From Candidatus Methanophagales archaeon (GTDB lineage Archaea > Halobacteriota > Syntropharchaeia > Alkanophagales > Methanospirareceae), in the NCBI GenBank assembly GCA_029241965.1, contig JAPWVK010000060.1, positions 1 to 33,346 of the forward strand: 33,346 nucleotides of DNA, given 5' to 3'. A program made the translations under genes and the position numbers. The notes beneath the pieces are model-generated. The model saw only the letters and a program-made list of their open reading frames with translations, searched no databases and was not told the DNA's origin. Every line of letters begins with the position of its first letter. Positions within the stretch are counted from its first letter, which is position 1. Shown in pieces: positions 6,685-14,387 of the stretch.

Positions 6685-7320
6685 TCAAATCTGTTTAGCT
6701 GTATCTATTATTATTTTTGCGTATTTATTCTGGAACTCGTAAAAATCCGCTAAATCAACCTCTGTTATCGGTTTGTCAATGAATTTTGAAACGAATTTTA
6801 ATGCTTTAGCCTTACCTCCTTCTTTAAATAAGATACGAGCATTAGCAGTTAAAGAAACCAACCCATAAATTAATTCAGCGGCATTGTATCCGTTAAGATC
6901 CTCGTTAAACAACTTAGTTGACTTTTCAAAATATTTTTTAACTGGTGCATTTGCTACATCCGGGAAACTTAAAGCGTTCATATCCTTTTTGAGCTCCGCA
7001 ATGTCATAATCTTCTGCTTTGACGATTTTAACATAATATGCAGCAAAAGGAAAACCAAAACACCATATCGGTGCATTGAAAATATCATTCCAGAAATGTG
7101 AAATAACACATAAAGCAATGGCGGTTTCACCACCTTTTCTTAAACCATGCTCTTGTCCAACCCGAACGATTTTATCGAGTACACTAAATCTGTGGTACCA
7201 ATAGCGGTGTAAAAATTCGGAATCGTAATCTGGAGCGTTTGCCCAATCACTAAATTCCGTGTTAAGACCACTTTTTAATAATAATGCTTTTCCTAAATTC
7301 ACATGTGTGAACCGGTCCAT
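6685..7320 (-). CDS. Hypothetical protein, zinc-dependent phospholipase C-like helical fold
   Basis: The product has 211 residues from the ATG at 7318-7320; a GTG six codons upstream is the alternative. It is mainly helical with no signal peptide. Possible metal ligands are spaced as in the zinc-dependent phospholipase C/S1-P1 nuclease fold: a His in FTHVNLGKALL near the start, PDYDSEFLHRYWYHRF, and a HxxxD in ALCVISHFWND. This is a pattern-level resemblance only. A TATA-like TTTTTATATTTC (complement of 7346-7358) lies about 30 bases before the ATG. It is followed 47 bases on by RNase III, possibly co-transcribed. Function is unknown. Confidence 0.5.
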   Translation of the reverse strand: MDRFTHVNLGKALLLKSGLNTEFSDWANAPDYDSEFLHRYWYHRFSVLDKIVRVGQEHGLRKGGETAIALCVISHFWNDIFNAPIWCFGFPFAAYYVKIVKAEDYDIAELKKDMNALSFPDVANAPVKKYFEKSTKLFNEDLNGYNAAELIYGLVSLTANARILFKEGGKAKALKFVSKFIDKPITEVDLADFYEFQNKYAKIIIDTAKQI

Positions 7321-7434
7321 TGTATATCTTTTACCCACGACATGAGAAATATAAAAACTGCATCAGAAAAATAGAGGAAAAGGATTTAGCTCTGTATGAG
7401 CGTTTAATCCTCCCCTTATCGAAGGCTGATTCTG

Positions 7435-8334
7435 TTATAACCCTAACACATCCTTAAGCTGGAGATGGTACTTGCCAAGGTTACCGCCGAAGTTTCCTGC
7501 CGTTATCTTCACCACGCCCGGAGCCTTCACCGCCGCTTTTATCCCTGCTTTCATCCCTTCTTTAACCGCTTCTTCGCTAACCCCGTTTATCACAAGCTCA
7601 AAGATACCGTTTACATCCGCGGGCAGTTCTGAGTCTTCTATTTTGTCTTTTAATGTGGGGCAGAACTTCTCATTTATCGTAGCATGCATGAACTTGTATT
7701 TGTTTGAGCTGGGTTTCGAGCCCGATGCGACTACGCCACCCGTGAACGGCGTTATCGTGCCTTCTACCTGCCTGATAGCAGAAACAGCATCTTCAGCCGC
7801 TGTCAACGCGGACATCTGGTCCTTTGCAAGGATAAAGATATTACCACCGGCAACGCCTGGTTTTGCGCTCAGGTTCTTCTCTATCACAAACTCGCCACCC
7901 ATTATCGGCACTCTCGCCACCTCTCTACCGCCGAGTTCCTCCTCGGATTCAAATCCATCGCCAAAGAATTTTAACTTGAAGCCTGTGTTGAAATCCTTCT
8001 CGCCGTTCTCCAGAGCATTAAATACCGCCGCTGTTGGACTGGTGAGGACGCATTGTCCTATCCTTGCAAGCAATTGCTCGTCCAGTGCTTTATAACCAAA
8101 CGTGCAAACCATTACATAAACACCGGGTCTTCCGTCCGGGGTCTCACTACTGGCTACTATTTTATCTATTCCCGCCTCCGCAGGGCACATTATAACCGAC
8201 GTGCCGAAACCCGTCATCTCCTTCGCCGCTTCCAGCGCCCATTTCTCATTCACCGCCGTTATCAATACACGCGCAACCTTTATCGGAAACGCCTCTGCAA
8301 ATGTATCCTCTATCTCTACTCCTTCTAATTCCAT
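7435..8334 (-). CDS. ftr: Formylmethanofuran:tetrahydromethanopterin formyltransferase
   Basis: Ftr moves the formyl group between methanofuran and tetrahydromethanopterin, the second step of CO2-reducing methanogenesis or a late step of C1 oxidation when reversed. The 299 residues match the family length (about 297) from end to end. Signature stretches include VEIEDTFAEAFPIKVARVLI, EMTGFGTSVIMCPAEAGID, ETPDGRPGVYVMV, IGQCVLTSPTAA, and GVVKITAGNFGGNLG near the C-terminus. GAGGT lies 8-12 bases upstream of the ATG, with a TTTTATTA box about 40 bases upstream. It is a cytosolic enzyme with no subunit or pathway gene adjacent. It is the best evidence that the organism uses tetrahydromethanopterin-linked C1 chemistry. 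Confidence 0.96.
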   Translation of the reverse strand: MELEGVEIEDTFAEAFPIKVARVLITAVNEKWALEAAKEMTGFGTSVIMCPAEAGIDKIVASSETPDGRPGVYVMVCTFGYKALDEQLLARIGQCVLTSPTAAVFNALENGEKDFNTGFKLKFFGDGFESEEELGGREVARVPIMGGEFVIEKNLSAKPGVAGGNIFILAKDQMSALTAAEDAVSAIRQVEGTITPFTGGVVASGSKPSSNKYKFMHATINEKFCPTLKDKIEDSELPADVNGIFELVINGVSEEAVKEGMKAGIKAAVKAPGVVKITAGNFGGNLGKYHLQLKDVLGL

Positions 8335-8483
8335 TTTCTTTTACCTCAATGAAGAAGATAAGCCCGAAGTAATAAAAGTTACTGTTTTTTACGGGATATG
8401 CTAAAAATCGCTATACGAATTAAAAAAGAAACGTTTGTTTAGCAAAACTACCGCGCGCACTTAATACGAACCGACTCACGATC

Positions 8484-8500
8484 ACCAAAAACTATATATA
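8484..8500 (+). promoter_or_regulatory. BRE/TATA promoter of the secreted Ig-like gene
   Basis: ACCAAAAACTATATATA gives a purine-rich BRE followed by a strong TATA box. A start site about 25 bases downstream would be near 8518-8522, which sits just before AGGAGG at 8525-8530. It is the clearest archaeal core promoter in the window. Confidence 0.65.
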
Positions 8501-8546
8501 CCCCTTTATTCTTACACAGGTGGTAGGAGGTAATAAAAAAAAAAAG

Positions 8547-9992
8547 ATGTTAGCGAAAAAGAAGATAGTAGTTTCAGTCGCGGTCTTGCTTGCGATACTG
8601 CTTGTTGGAACTGTCATTACCCAGGGTATTTCCACACAGGCAACAATAAAGGATCAGCCACGAGTATTCCAGTGGGATACGATGCGACAGCCCCGAATAG
8701 CAGGAGATGGTGGTGGTGTTCATATTTATCCACGAGTAGTTACTCCTAAAGTCTACCCAAAGCAATATAGGCCCACTCCAGAACCTACTCCCGAATATCC
8801 TAGTGAAAAAACGCCAAAACCACCAAAACTGCCAGAAGAGCCCACGGACGTCAATTACACCCGATTACTAATCTCGCCGGGATACGAGCGGTTTGAGATG
8901 GAACCCGGAGATAAAGAAGAGTTTATAGTAACAGTAAAACATGGTGAAAACAAGTCGGTATCCACGCAGGTACACATAGAAATACCGCCATATTGTGATC
9001 CCTGCCTTGAAGAAGACTGGATAACTGTTGAGCCAAGGAGTGCAGAGATAGCGGCGGGTGATAAGCAAGAGTACAACGTTACGGTAAAAATACCAGACGA
9101 TGCGAAAATTGGGTATTACAACGCTCAAATCGTATTCACAAATGATACGTGGTCAATGCCTTATCCTGAGAAGTTTCCGGCGTACGTGAACGCTTGTGAA
9201 TTATCAATAAACGTCTGGACACCACCGAAGATTTACTTTTTGCCTCGATACATAAGCGACAGGGTAAAGGCAGGCCAGAGTTACGAATATGAGATACAGC
9301 TTGAAAATATAGGCGACAACGTGATTGCAATAAATCCGGAGATAGGGGGAGAAAAAGAGTGGATAATAGAGCGGCCTGTACTTGTTCCGTTTCCCTATGG
9401 ATACAACGAAGGCAGGGTTCCCGATGATTGGCTAACGATAGAGGCACCTGCAAATGTGCTGGCGAACTCAAAGGCAACGGTAACGGTGACTCTGGATGTG
9501 CCAGAAGATGCATTTGGATGGTACAAGACTGAAATAAATCTAAACATAGACGACCCCTCGGTTCCGGAATGGGACCAAATGGTGAACATGAACATAGAGG
9601 TCTGGAAACAACCCACAACGTCATACAGTGATAATTTTACCGTTGAACAAGGAGAGGCGATCAGCGTCATGGTCACCGCCCGGGGGTACAAACACGATAG
9701 CTACAATAGAGCGGAAGAAGAACCTTCTTTCAATGTTGAACTGTCAAATCCAGGTGGCGAAAAAGTGACACCAGAGTTGTCAAAAACGGTCAAGAAAAGA
9801 GAAGTAAGCGTGGGTATGAAATATGAACCATATTATCCCGGAGATACTGCAAGTGAAGAACCATATCACGTGAGGTACACAGAATACAGCAAAACATACA
9901 AGGTAACTAACGCAACAGGTGGTATTTGGACACTGAAGATACTGCCGATTAACGTACAAGACTTTGAGTACACAATAGAGATAGGGGGATGA
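8547..9992 (+). CDS. Secreted or membrane-anchored protein with Ig-like (NEW3/COG1470-type) repeats
   Basis: From the ATG at 8547 the product is 481 residues; a GTG at 8520 would add nine. The N-terminus is KKK followed by a ~20-residue hydrophobic segment (VSVAVLLAILLVGTVI), a signal peptide or anchor. A proline/threonine-rich linker (PTPEPTPEYPSEKTPKPP) follows. After it come at least two beta-sandwich modules of the kind with 'EPGDKEEFIVTV...DDAKIGYYNAQI' and 'KAGQSYEYEIQLENIGDN...DAFGWYKTEINLNI', typical of extracellular archaeal COG1470/NEW3-like domains, then a third, more divergent one. Several N-x-S/T sequons fit N-glycosylation. There is no C-terminal anchor. AGGAGG lies 16 bases before the ATG, across an 11-A run. 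A cell-surface structural or adhesive role is inferred. Confidence 0.72.
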   Translation: MLAKKKIVVSVAVLLAILLVGTVITQGISTQATIKDQPRVFQWDTMRQPRIAGDGGGVHIYPRVVTPKVYPKQYRPTPEPTPEYPSEKTPKPPKLPEEPTDVNYTRLLISPGYERFEMEPGDKEEFIVTVKHGENKSVSTQVHIEIPPYCDPCLEEDWITVEPRSAEIAAGDKQEYNVTVKIPDDAKIGYYNAQIVFTNDTWSMPYPEKFPAYVNACELSINVWTPPKIYFLPRYISDRVKAGQSYEYEIQLENIGDNVIAINPEIGGEKEWIIERPVLVPFPYGYNEGRVPDDWLTIEAPANVLANSKATVTVTLDVPEDAFGWYKTEINLNIDDPSVPEWDQMVNMNIEVWKQPTTSYSDNFTVEQGEAISVMVTARGYKHDSYNRAEEEPSFNVELSNPGGEKVTPELSKTVKKREVSVGMKYEPYYPGDTASEEPYHVRYTEYSKTYKVTNATGGIWTLKILPINVQDFEYTIEIGG

Positions 9993-10014
9993 GTATAAAC
10001 AATGAAAGAACTCA

Positions 10015-10032
10015 TTCCTTTTTTATTTTTTA
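10015..10032 (+). terminator. Oligo-T terminator after the secreted protein gene
   Basis: CCTTTTTTATTTTTT lies about 25 bases after the stop at 9992, in a non-coding gap before convergent cofC. Oligo-T tracts of this kind terminate archaeal transcription. Confidence 0.5.
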
Positions 10033-10130
10033 AATATGTGCTTGAGGCGATACATGATTAACTCTCCACTCATAGGGGTTCGTAAATCTGTTTGTTTTGA
10101 ATGTGGTTACGGACACTTCAGGGATGAAGC

Positions 10131-10811
10131 CTAAGATGAAGTTCGCTCCACGCTCACCCTCACCTTTGCCGCTTTATCCACACGAAGACGAACGCCAATT
10201 TCTCGTAGGTATTCCACCGAAGCACCTCTGCCGTGAATCAATAATTCTATCAGGTCTTCTACCTCGTCTATATCCGCACCGATAAAAAAGGAGTCATGAA
10301 CCGCGTAACTCAAATTACGCCTCTTCGCAGTCTCTATATGCTCCAAACAGCTAATTCCATAGTAAGATACGGCGAAATCGTGAGGTCGTCGCAGAAATAA
10401 AGCGTTTGTACCGCCATTTCTTCCTGGCATCACTACTACATCCTCCTCGTGCCGGATAATTTCATTTATAGTCTCGGGCGTTGCCAGCGGAATATCTGCC
10501 ATTATTATCAGCATTGGCTCTTCTTCTCTTGTTAATAGTTCATTCAGCATTTCGTTCAGGCCCCTTGCATCCGCTCTTACACTCAGTTTTGACTTTAAGT
10601 CACGATGCGATAACCTCAATTCGCCTATTAGCTCGTCCCTGGTGCATGTTGTAATTATCTCGATTTTCCCTATCTCCGATTTTGATAACGCAACTAAAAC
10701 ATCCGTTAACATTCGTATAGCGAGTTCTTCACGCTCTTTTTCGCTTAAAAACGAGCCTAATCTCGATTTCGCGCCTTTCTTCTTGAACGGTATTATCGCT
10801 TTTATTTTCAA
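10131..10811 (-). CDS. cofC: 2-phospho-L-lactate guanylyltransferase (F420 synthesis)
   Basis: CofC activates 2-phospholactate (or a related phosphoacid) with GTP for coenzyme F420 assembly. It has 226 residues, the family length. The N-terminal nucleotide-binding stretch is IIPFKKKGAKSRLGSFLS, where the KSRL segment is the CofC signature. A metal-binding ADIPLATPETI follows, then VVVMPGRNGGTNALFLRRP and an SYYGISCLEH stretch. It starts 33 bases after the Rpo3 stop, in the same direction as S13-S4-S11-Rpo3, so it may be read through from that operon. In many archaea ribosomal protein genes (L18e, L13, S9) occupy this place instead. Confidence 0.93.
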   Translation of the reverse strand: MKIKAIIPFKKKGAKSRLGSFLSEKEREELAIRMLTDVLVALSKSEIGKIEIITTCTRDELIGELRLSHRDLKSKLSVRADARGLNEMLNELLTREEEPMLIIMADIPLATPETINEIIRHEEDVVVMPGRNGGTNALFLRRPHDFAVSYYGISCLEHIETAKRRNLSYAVHDSFFIGADIDEVEDLIELLIHGRGASVEYLREIGVRLRVDKAAKVRVSVERTSS

Positions 10812-10843
10812 TTTCCACGTGGTTTCTTGTAATTAGTTGATAA

Positions 10844-11503
10844 CTACTGACTCGTCAATTCATTTACTACCATCTCACATTTCTCTCGCATTATCCTCGC
10901 CGCTTCTATTACTATCTCATCTACCGGCACGGAACCGTCTCCCTCTACACTGAATAATAACGACTTCTTATCTGCCTTCGTCCGCTCACCTTGATTCTGC
11001 ATCTTTTTCATGCCACACACGGTCACAGGCTGCCACTTCGCATGTTCTTTCCCCCTGCCCAGTCTTGCAATAGCCTCAAAAGAGAGGCTTTGTCGTGCGA
11101 CCGTTCTCATACCACTAATCTCTCTCTCAGTAGAAATCAGCTTCACAAGGGGAATGTTCTCAAATGCGGGTTCTACATGAGGGTCTGACGAGATGAGTTC
11201 CTTGGAATAAACCATTGTATATCCCTCTCTTTCTGGACTCACCGCTTTCAAAGTCAGAGAAATTTGGTCTTCAGCACTATAAGCACTGAGATCATCCGTC
11301 TTCAAGGGTGTCAACGCAAGACGCAACGCCAATTGCTCATCGTATAATAAAGAGTTGTTCTCATAGATGTTTACCTCATCAATCGCAAGCTTCGGCACTT
11401 CTGCAATCATTGCCCTCCTCAGTGCATTTACAAACCGCACTTTCACACCCGAAAGCACAATTATTACCTCATTCTCCTCGCGTTCCAATATTTTTACTTC
11501 CAT
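10844..11503 (-). CDS. rpo3: DNA-directed RNA polymerase subunit Rpo3 (D), lacking an Fe-S domain
   Basis: This is the alpha-like assembly subunit of archaeal RNA polymerase, partner of Rpo11. The N-terminal dimerisation core is clear (FVNALRRAMIAEVPKLAIDEV, then YDEQLALRLALTPLKTD). A GRGKEHAKWQPV segment precedes the place where many archaeal Rpo3 proteins carry a ferredoxin-like 4Fe-4S domain. Here only one cysteine and about 20 mostly charged residues remain, giving 219 residues in total. A TTG start would add six residues; the ATG beginning MEVKILERE is the better match to the family. It sits between S11 and CofC in an operon-like run. Confidence 0.93.
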   Translation of the reverse strand: MEVKILEREENEVIIVLSGVKVRFVNALRRAMIAEVPKLAIDEVNIYENNSLLYDEQLALRLALTPLKTDDLSAYSAEDQISLTLKAVSPEREGYTMVYSKELISSDPHVEPAFENIPLVKLISTEREISGMRTVARQSLSFEAIARLGRGKEHAKWQPVTVCGMKKMQNQGERTKADKKSLLFSVEGDGSVPVDEIVIEAARIMREKCEMVVNELTSQ

Positions 11504-11571
11504 ACACTTTTTGCTCCGCAAAACCTTTACTAAAAACTGCTATGCACCTTCTTTTTGCACGCTTGACCTAC

Positions 11572-11961
11572 TTAAACTCTCCTGCCTCGCTTCCCGCCAG
11601 GACGCTTCGTTCCGTCATGCGGTACTGGAGTCACGTCCTCTATTTTACCTATTCGCAATCCTGCACGGGCAAAAGCCCGAATCGCTGCTTGTGCTCCGGG
11701 TGCGGGTGTTCTCGACTTACGCCCCGACGCCGCTTTTACCTTCACATGAATACCCCTTATTTCCCGCTCTTTTAATTTCTCCGCAAGTTGTGCCGCCATC
11801 TGCATCGCAGTATACGGAGAACTCTCATCACGGTCCGCTTTTGCTACCATACCACCAGAAGCCCTTGCAATCGTCTCCGCACCGGTCATATCGGTAATCG
11901 TGATGATAGTATTATTAAAAGAAGAGAAGATATGTGCAATTACCCATTTTTCTTCTACCAT
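11572..11961 (-). CDS. rps11: 30S ribosomal protein uS11
   Basis: It has 129 residues, typical for archaeal S11, which lies in the small-subunit platform near the 3' end of 16S rRNA. Recognisable segments are [41 protein letters not shown] and the basic C-terminus with [19 protein letters not shown]. It starts 17 bases after S4 in the S13-S4-S11-Rpo3 order conserved across archaea. Confidence 0.98.
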   Translation of the reverse strand: MVEEKWVIAHIFSSFNNTIITITDMTGAETIARASGGMVAKADRDESSPYTAMQMAAQLAEKLKEREIRGIHVKVKAASGRKSRTPAPGAQAAIRAFARAGLRIGKIEDVTPVPHDGTKRPGGKRGRRV

Positions 11962-11978
11962 TATTTAACCTCGTTATA

Positions 11979-12533
11979 TTATTTCTCCTTGCCCTCTTCT
12001 ATTCCCTCGCCTTGCTCACTGCCGATGGACGTAATAGAAGCCGGAGCATGCTCATAAAAGCCAATTCCCCTTTCATCTTCCATGTTCACTATATAAGAAG
12101 GAATGGTGACTCGCCTATTATTAACCGCGATATGCCCGTGAACGATGAGTTGTCTGGCATGTTTCGGCGAATTCGCCAGCCCCTTTTTATGTACGCAGGT
12201 CTGCAGCCGCCGTTCCATGATATCCTGCACGTCCAACTCCAGAACATCCTCCAAGTTCGTACCTTCACCCAACATTCCTTTCCGCCTCAAGCTCGCTAAG
12301 ATAGCCGCTTCCTTATTCATCGTATGTTCTGAGGGTTTCATACCTGCTATTTCCGCTAAGATGTTTCTTATTTCACGCCGATATTTCTTTATTATGCTCG
12401 CTGCTTTCCATATCTCTCGCTTGTTCTTTAGTCCGTATTTCTCTGCTAACTCCCGCTCCTCTTTTATCCTTTGCAACACCCAGGGTCTTCTTGGTCGTTC
12501 GTACGTCTTCTTACTCTTCTTAGGATGCCCCAT
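11979..12533 (-). CDS. rps4: 30S ribosomal protein uS4
   Basis: It has 184 residues. The lysine-rich N-terminus (GHPKKSKKTYERPRRPW) and the S4 RNA-binding domain (RRLQTCVHKKGLANSPKHARQLIVHGHIAVNNRRV) are characteristic. It nucleates assembly of the 30S body. The start codon overlaps the end of S13 by 14 bases, showing translational coupling. The C-terminal tail is acidic (EGEGIEEGKEK-like), as in several archaeal S4 proteins. Confidence 0.98.
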   Translation of the reverse strand: MGHPKKSKKTYERPRRPWVLQRIKEERELAEKYGLKNKREIWKAASIIKKYRREIRNILAEIAGMKPSEHTMNKEAAILASLRRKGMLGEGTNLEDVLELDVQDIMERRLQTCVHKKGLANSPKHARQLIVHGHIAVNNRRVTIPSYIVNMEDERGIGFYEHAPASITSIGSEQGEGIEEGKEK

Positions 12534-13038
12534 CTCGCTTACCTCCGCCTGTCTTCGCTAAAATCTTCTTTCTCACCACGCCTACCACCATTCCTCTTCG
12601 TCCTGTTGATTTTGTCCTTTGTCCTCTCACTCTCAGCCCCCTCTCATGTCGTATTCCACGATAAGACCGTATCTTACGCAACAAATTTATGTCATCCCTG
12701 AACTTCAACGCCATGTCAGAGCCCATTATATGCTTGTCCTCACCACTAACCAAATCTTTTCTCCTGTTCAGCATCCACCAAGGCAATCGTTTCTCCACAC
12801 CGTCCACTGCTGTTTTTAACTTCTCTATATCGCTGTTTGATAGATTGCCCATCTTCGCATTCGGATCTACACCCGCAGTAATGACTACTGTCCTCGCCAC
12901 TCTTCTTCCTATTCCCTTTATCCCACAGAGCGAATATGCCACGCGCCTGTTACCATCCAAGTCGGTGTCTAAAATCCGGACTATATGCCGGAAATCCTCT
13001 TCTTCCACTCCTTCTGCCTTCTCCCCTTCTTCGCTCAT
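12520..13038 (-). CDS. rps13: 30S ribosomal protein uS13
   Basis: It has 172 residues, archaeal length. FRHIVRILDTDLDGNRRV starts the conserved core, a helix-two-turn-helix region with GIKGIGRRVA follows, and the C-terminal RGIRHERGLRVRGQRTKSTGRRG is diagnostic. It sits at the head of the subunit and contacts tRNA and 16S rRNA. An acidic 13-residue leader precedes the core. It is the first protein gene of the S13-S4-S11-Rpo3-CofC run, 64 bases after tRNA-Ser on the same strand. Confidence 0.98.
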   Translation of the reverse strand: MSEEGEKAEGVEEEDFRHIVRILDTDLDGNRRVAYSLCGIKGIGRRVARTVVITAGVDPNAKMGNLSNSDIEKLKTAVDGVEKRLPWWMLNRRKDLVSGEDKHIMGSDMALKFRDDINLLRKIRSYRGIRHERGLRVRGQRTKSTGRRGMVVGVVRKKILAKTGGGKRDGAS

Positions 13039-13101
13039 TTTGCGTTTCTTTTAATAACTGCTTTACCAAAGAAATATGTTTTATCTAAAAAGAGTATTTT
13101 T

Positions 13102-13204
13102 CGCCGAGGAAGGGATTTGAACCCTTGAGTCCCTTTCGGAACACAGGCTATCAGTTTGGCCCTGTAAATTCCAGGCCTGCGCCTTTCCACTCAGCCACCT
13201 CGGC
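13102..13204 (-). tRNA. tRNA-Ser(GGA) with a 19-nt intron-like insertion
   Basis: Read on the minus strand, acceptor GCCGAGG pairs with CCTCGGC (discriminator G), the D arm has GCTGAGTGGAAAGGC, the T arm is AAGGG-TTCAAAT-CCCTT and a long variable arm (GTTCC-GAAA-GGGAC) marks a class II serine tRNA. The anticodon stem CAGGC/GCCTG encloses 26 bases rather than 7. Removing 13150-13168 leaves the loop CTGGAAA with anticodon GGA. The insertion falls at the canonical 37/38 intron position. A textbook bulge-helix-bulge could not be drawn: only scattered pairs form in the central helix. The gene lies between Cbf5 and S13, a known archaeal arrangement. Confidence 0.88.
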
Positions 13205-13213
13205 TCCTTTGTT

Positions 13214-14209
13214 CTATCCTGTCTCTTTATCACCCCAACCTTTCATATATGTCCCGGGCTTCATAAACACCTTCTCCGCGTCTACACATATTCCTTCCTT
13301 GGCTCTGAACATACTCTCGGTGCTCATCTTTGCTTTGCCTCTGCATACCGCTTCCCCTTTTAGCGTATATAATACTACACGATCCCCTATATTTATTCCT
13401 TCTTCTATCCTTGAAATACCTGGTGCTGCGAGATCCGCGCCGTGGCATATCGCATCAACCGCGGTATCCTTTACTATTATGCACGGCAGATGCCCCAGCG
13501 TATATTCCATCGGCATGATTAGTTCGCGGAGAAGGCTCTCATCCCCTCCTTCATAAAGCACATACGCATCCTTCAGGTCTTGTAGCTTCGTGATCTTATC
13601 CTCATCGAATGGGAATGATTTCGTCCTTCTCAACTGTAACATATGCGCGCCCACGCCCAATGCGAGCCCGATATGGTGACAGAGCATTCTTATGTACGTT
13701 CCTGCTTCACAACTCACCTTCATCAATACATCCGTCCCCTCTATCTCCTTTATCTCTATGTAACGCACGGTTCTCACCCTTATCCTTCTCTTAACAGCGG
13801 ATTTCAATGGCGGCTTTTGGTATATCTTCCCTACGAATTCTTTACTTACCTTTCTCAGCTCTGCTTCATCAACCGCGCCATGCAGTTTCATCACGAATAC
13901 GTACTCCTTGTCCCAAACGAAACTATCTGATAACTTCCTTGTCGCTCCAAGCAGAACCGGCAGCACGCCAGTAACATTCGGGTCCAGTGTCCCCGTATGC
14001 GCTGCCTTCTTTAATTTCAGTATCTCCTTTACCCACGCAACAACTTCGTGCGATGTCGGACCCGCGGGTTTATCTATAACTACCACTCCTCTTTCGATAT
14101 GCTCCCGTATTGGGCGTGCGTCAGGAGCGCACCCGTACCCCGGACCGGCAAGTGCAGGGGCTTTTACCAATTTGCAGCGTTCTAACGTTTTTCCGTTTTT
14201 AATCATCAC
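13214..14209 (-). CDS. cbf5: H/ACA RNP pseudouridine synthase Cbf5 (TruB family)
   Basis: This is the catalytic subunit of archaeal H/ACA guide RNPs, converting uridines in rRNA and tRNA. It has 331 residues. The catalytic motif HTGTLDPNVTGVLPV puts the aspartate at D76; VVIDKPAGPTSHEVV precedes it. KVSCEAGTYIRMLCHHIG and MLQLRRTKSFPF are typical. A PUA domain occupies roughly 250-325 (VDAICHGADLAAPGI, VLYTLKGEAVCRGKA). The start is an ATG at 14207-14209 followed by a second ATG; either is possible. Its 3' end is 9 bases from tRNA-Ser and it leads into the S13 operon. Confidence 0.97.
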   Translation of the reverse strand: MMIKNGKTLERCKLVKAPALAGPGYGCAPDARPIREHIERGVVVIDKPAGPTSHEVVAWVKEILKLKKAAHTGTLDPNVTGVLPVLLGATRKLSDSFVWDKEYVFVMKLHGAVDEAELRKVSKEFVGKIYQKPPLKSAVKRRIRVRTVRYIEIKEIEGTDVLMKVSCEAGTYIRMLCHHIGLALGVGAHMLQLRRTKSFPFDEDKITKLQDLKDAYVLYEGGDESLLRELIMPMEYTLGHLPCIIVKDTAVDAICHGADLAAPGISRIEEGINIGDRVVLYTLKGEAVCRGKAKMSTESMFRAKEGICVDAEKVFMKPGTYMKGWGDKETG

Positions 14210-14244
14210 TCTAAAATCTCTTTTGATTCAGGGTACTAAAATAA

Positions 14245-14317
14245 TAGTCCCGAGAGGATTCGAACCTCTGTCACAGGCTCCAAAGGCCGGTATGCTTGAC
14301 CACTACACCACGGGACT
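14245..14317 (-). tRNA. tRNA-Gln(TTG)
   Basis: On the minus strand AGTCCCG pairs with CGGGACT, discriminator A. The T arm is AGAGG-TTCGAAT-CCTCT and the D arm GTGT..GCAT. The anticodon stem CCGGC/GCCTG encloses CTTTGGA, giving anticodon TTG. One C:T opposition breaks the second pair of the anticodon stem. The gene sits between Mre11 and Cbf5, reading in the same direction. Confidence 0.9.
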
Positions 14318-14387
14318 TTTCTATCCTCCTTGCTTTAACATATCTCTCTTTCACAATAAAATAATAACTAAAGAAGGTGGATGCTTT

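Noticed and set aside
8385-8445. Fragments GCTATACGAA and TTTGTTTAGC resembling miniature-element ends
   Set aside because: They face outward rather than inward, have no internal arms and no target duplication.
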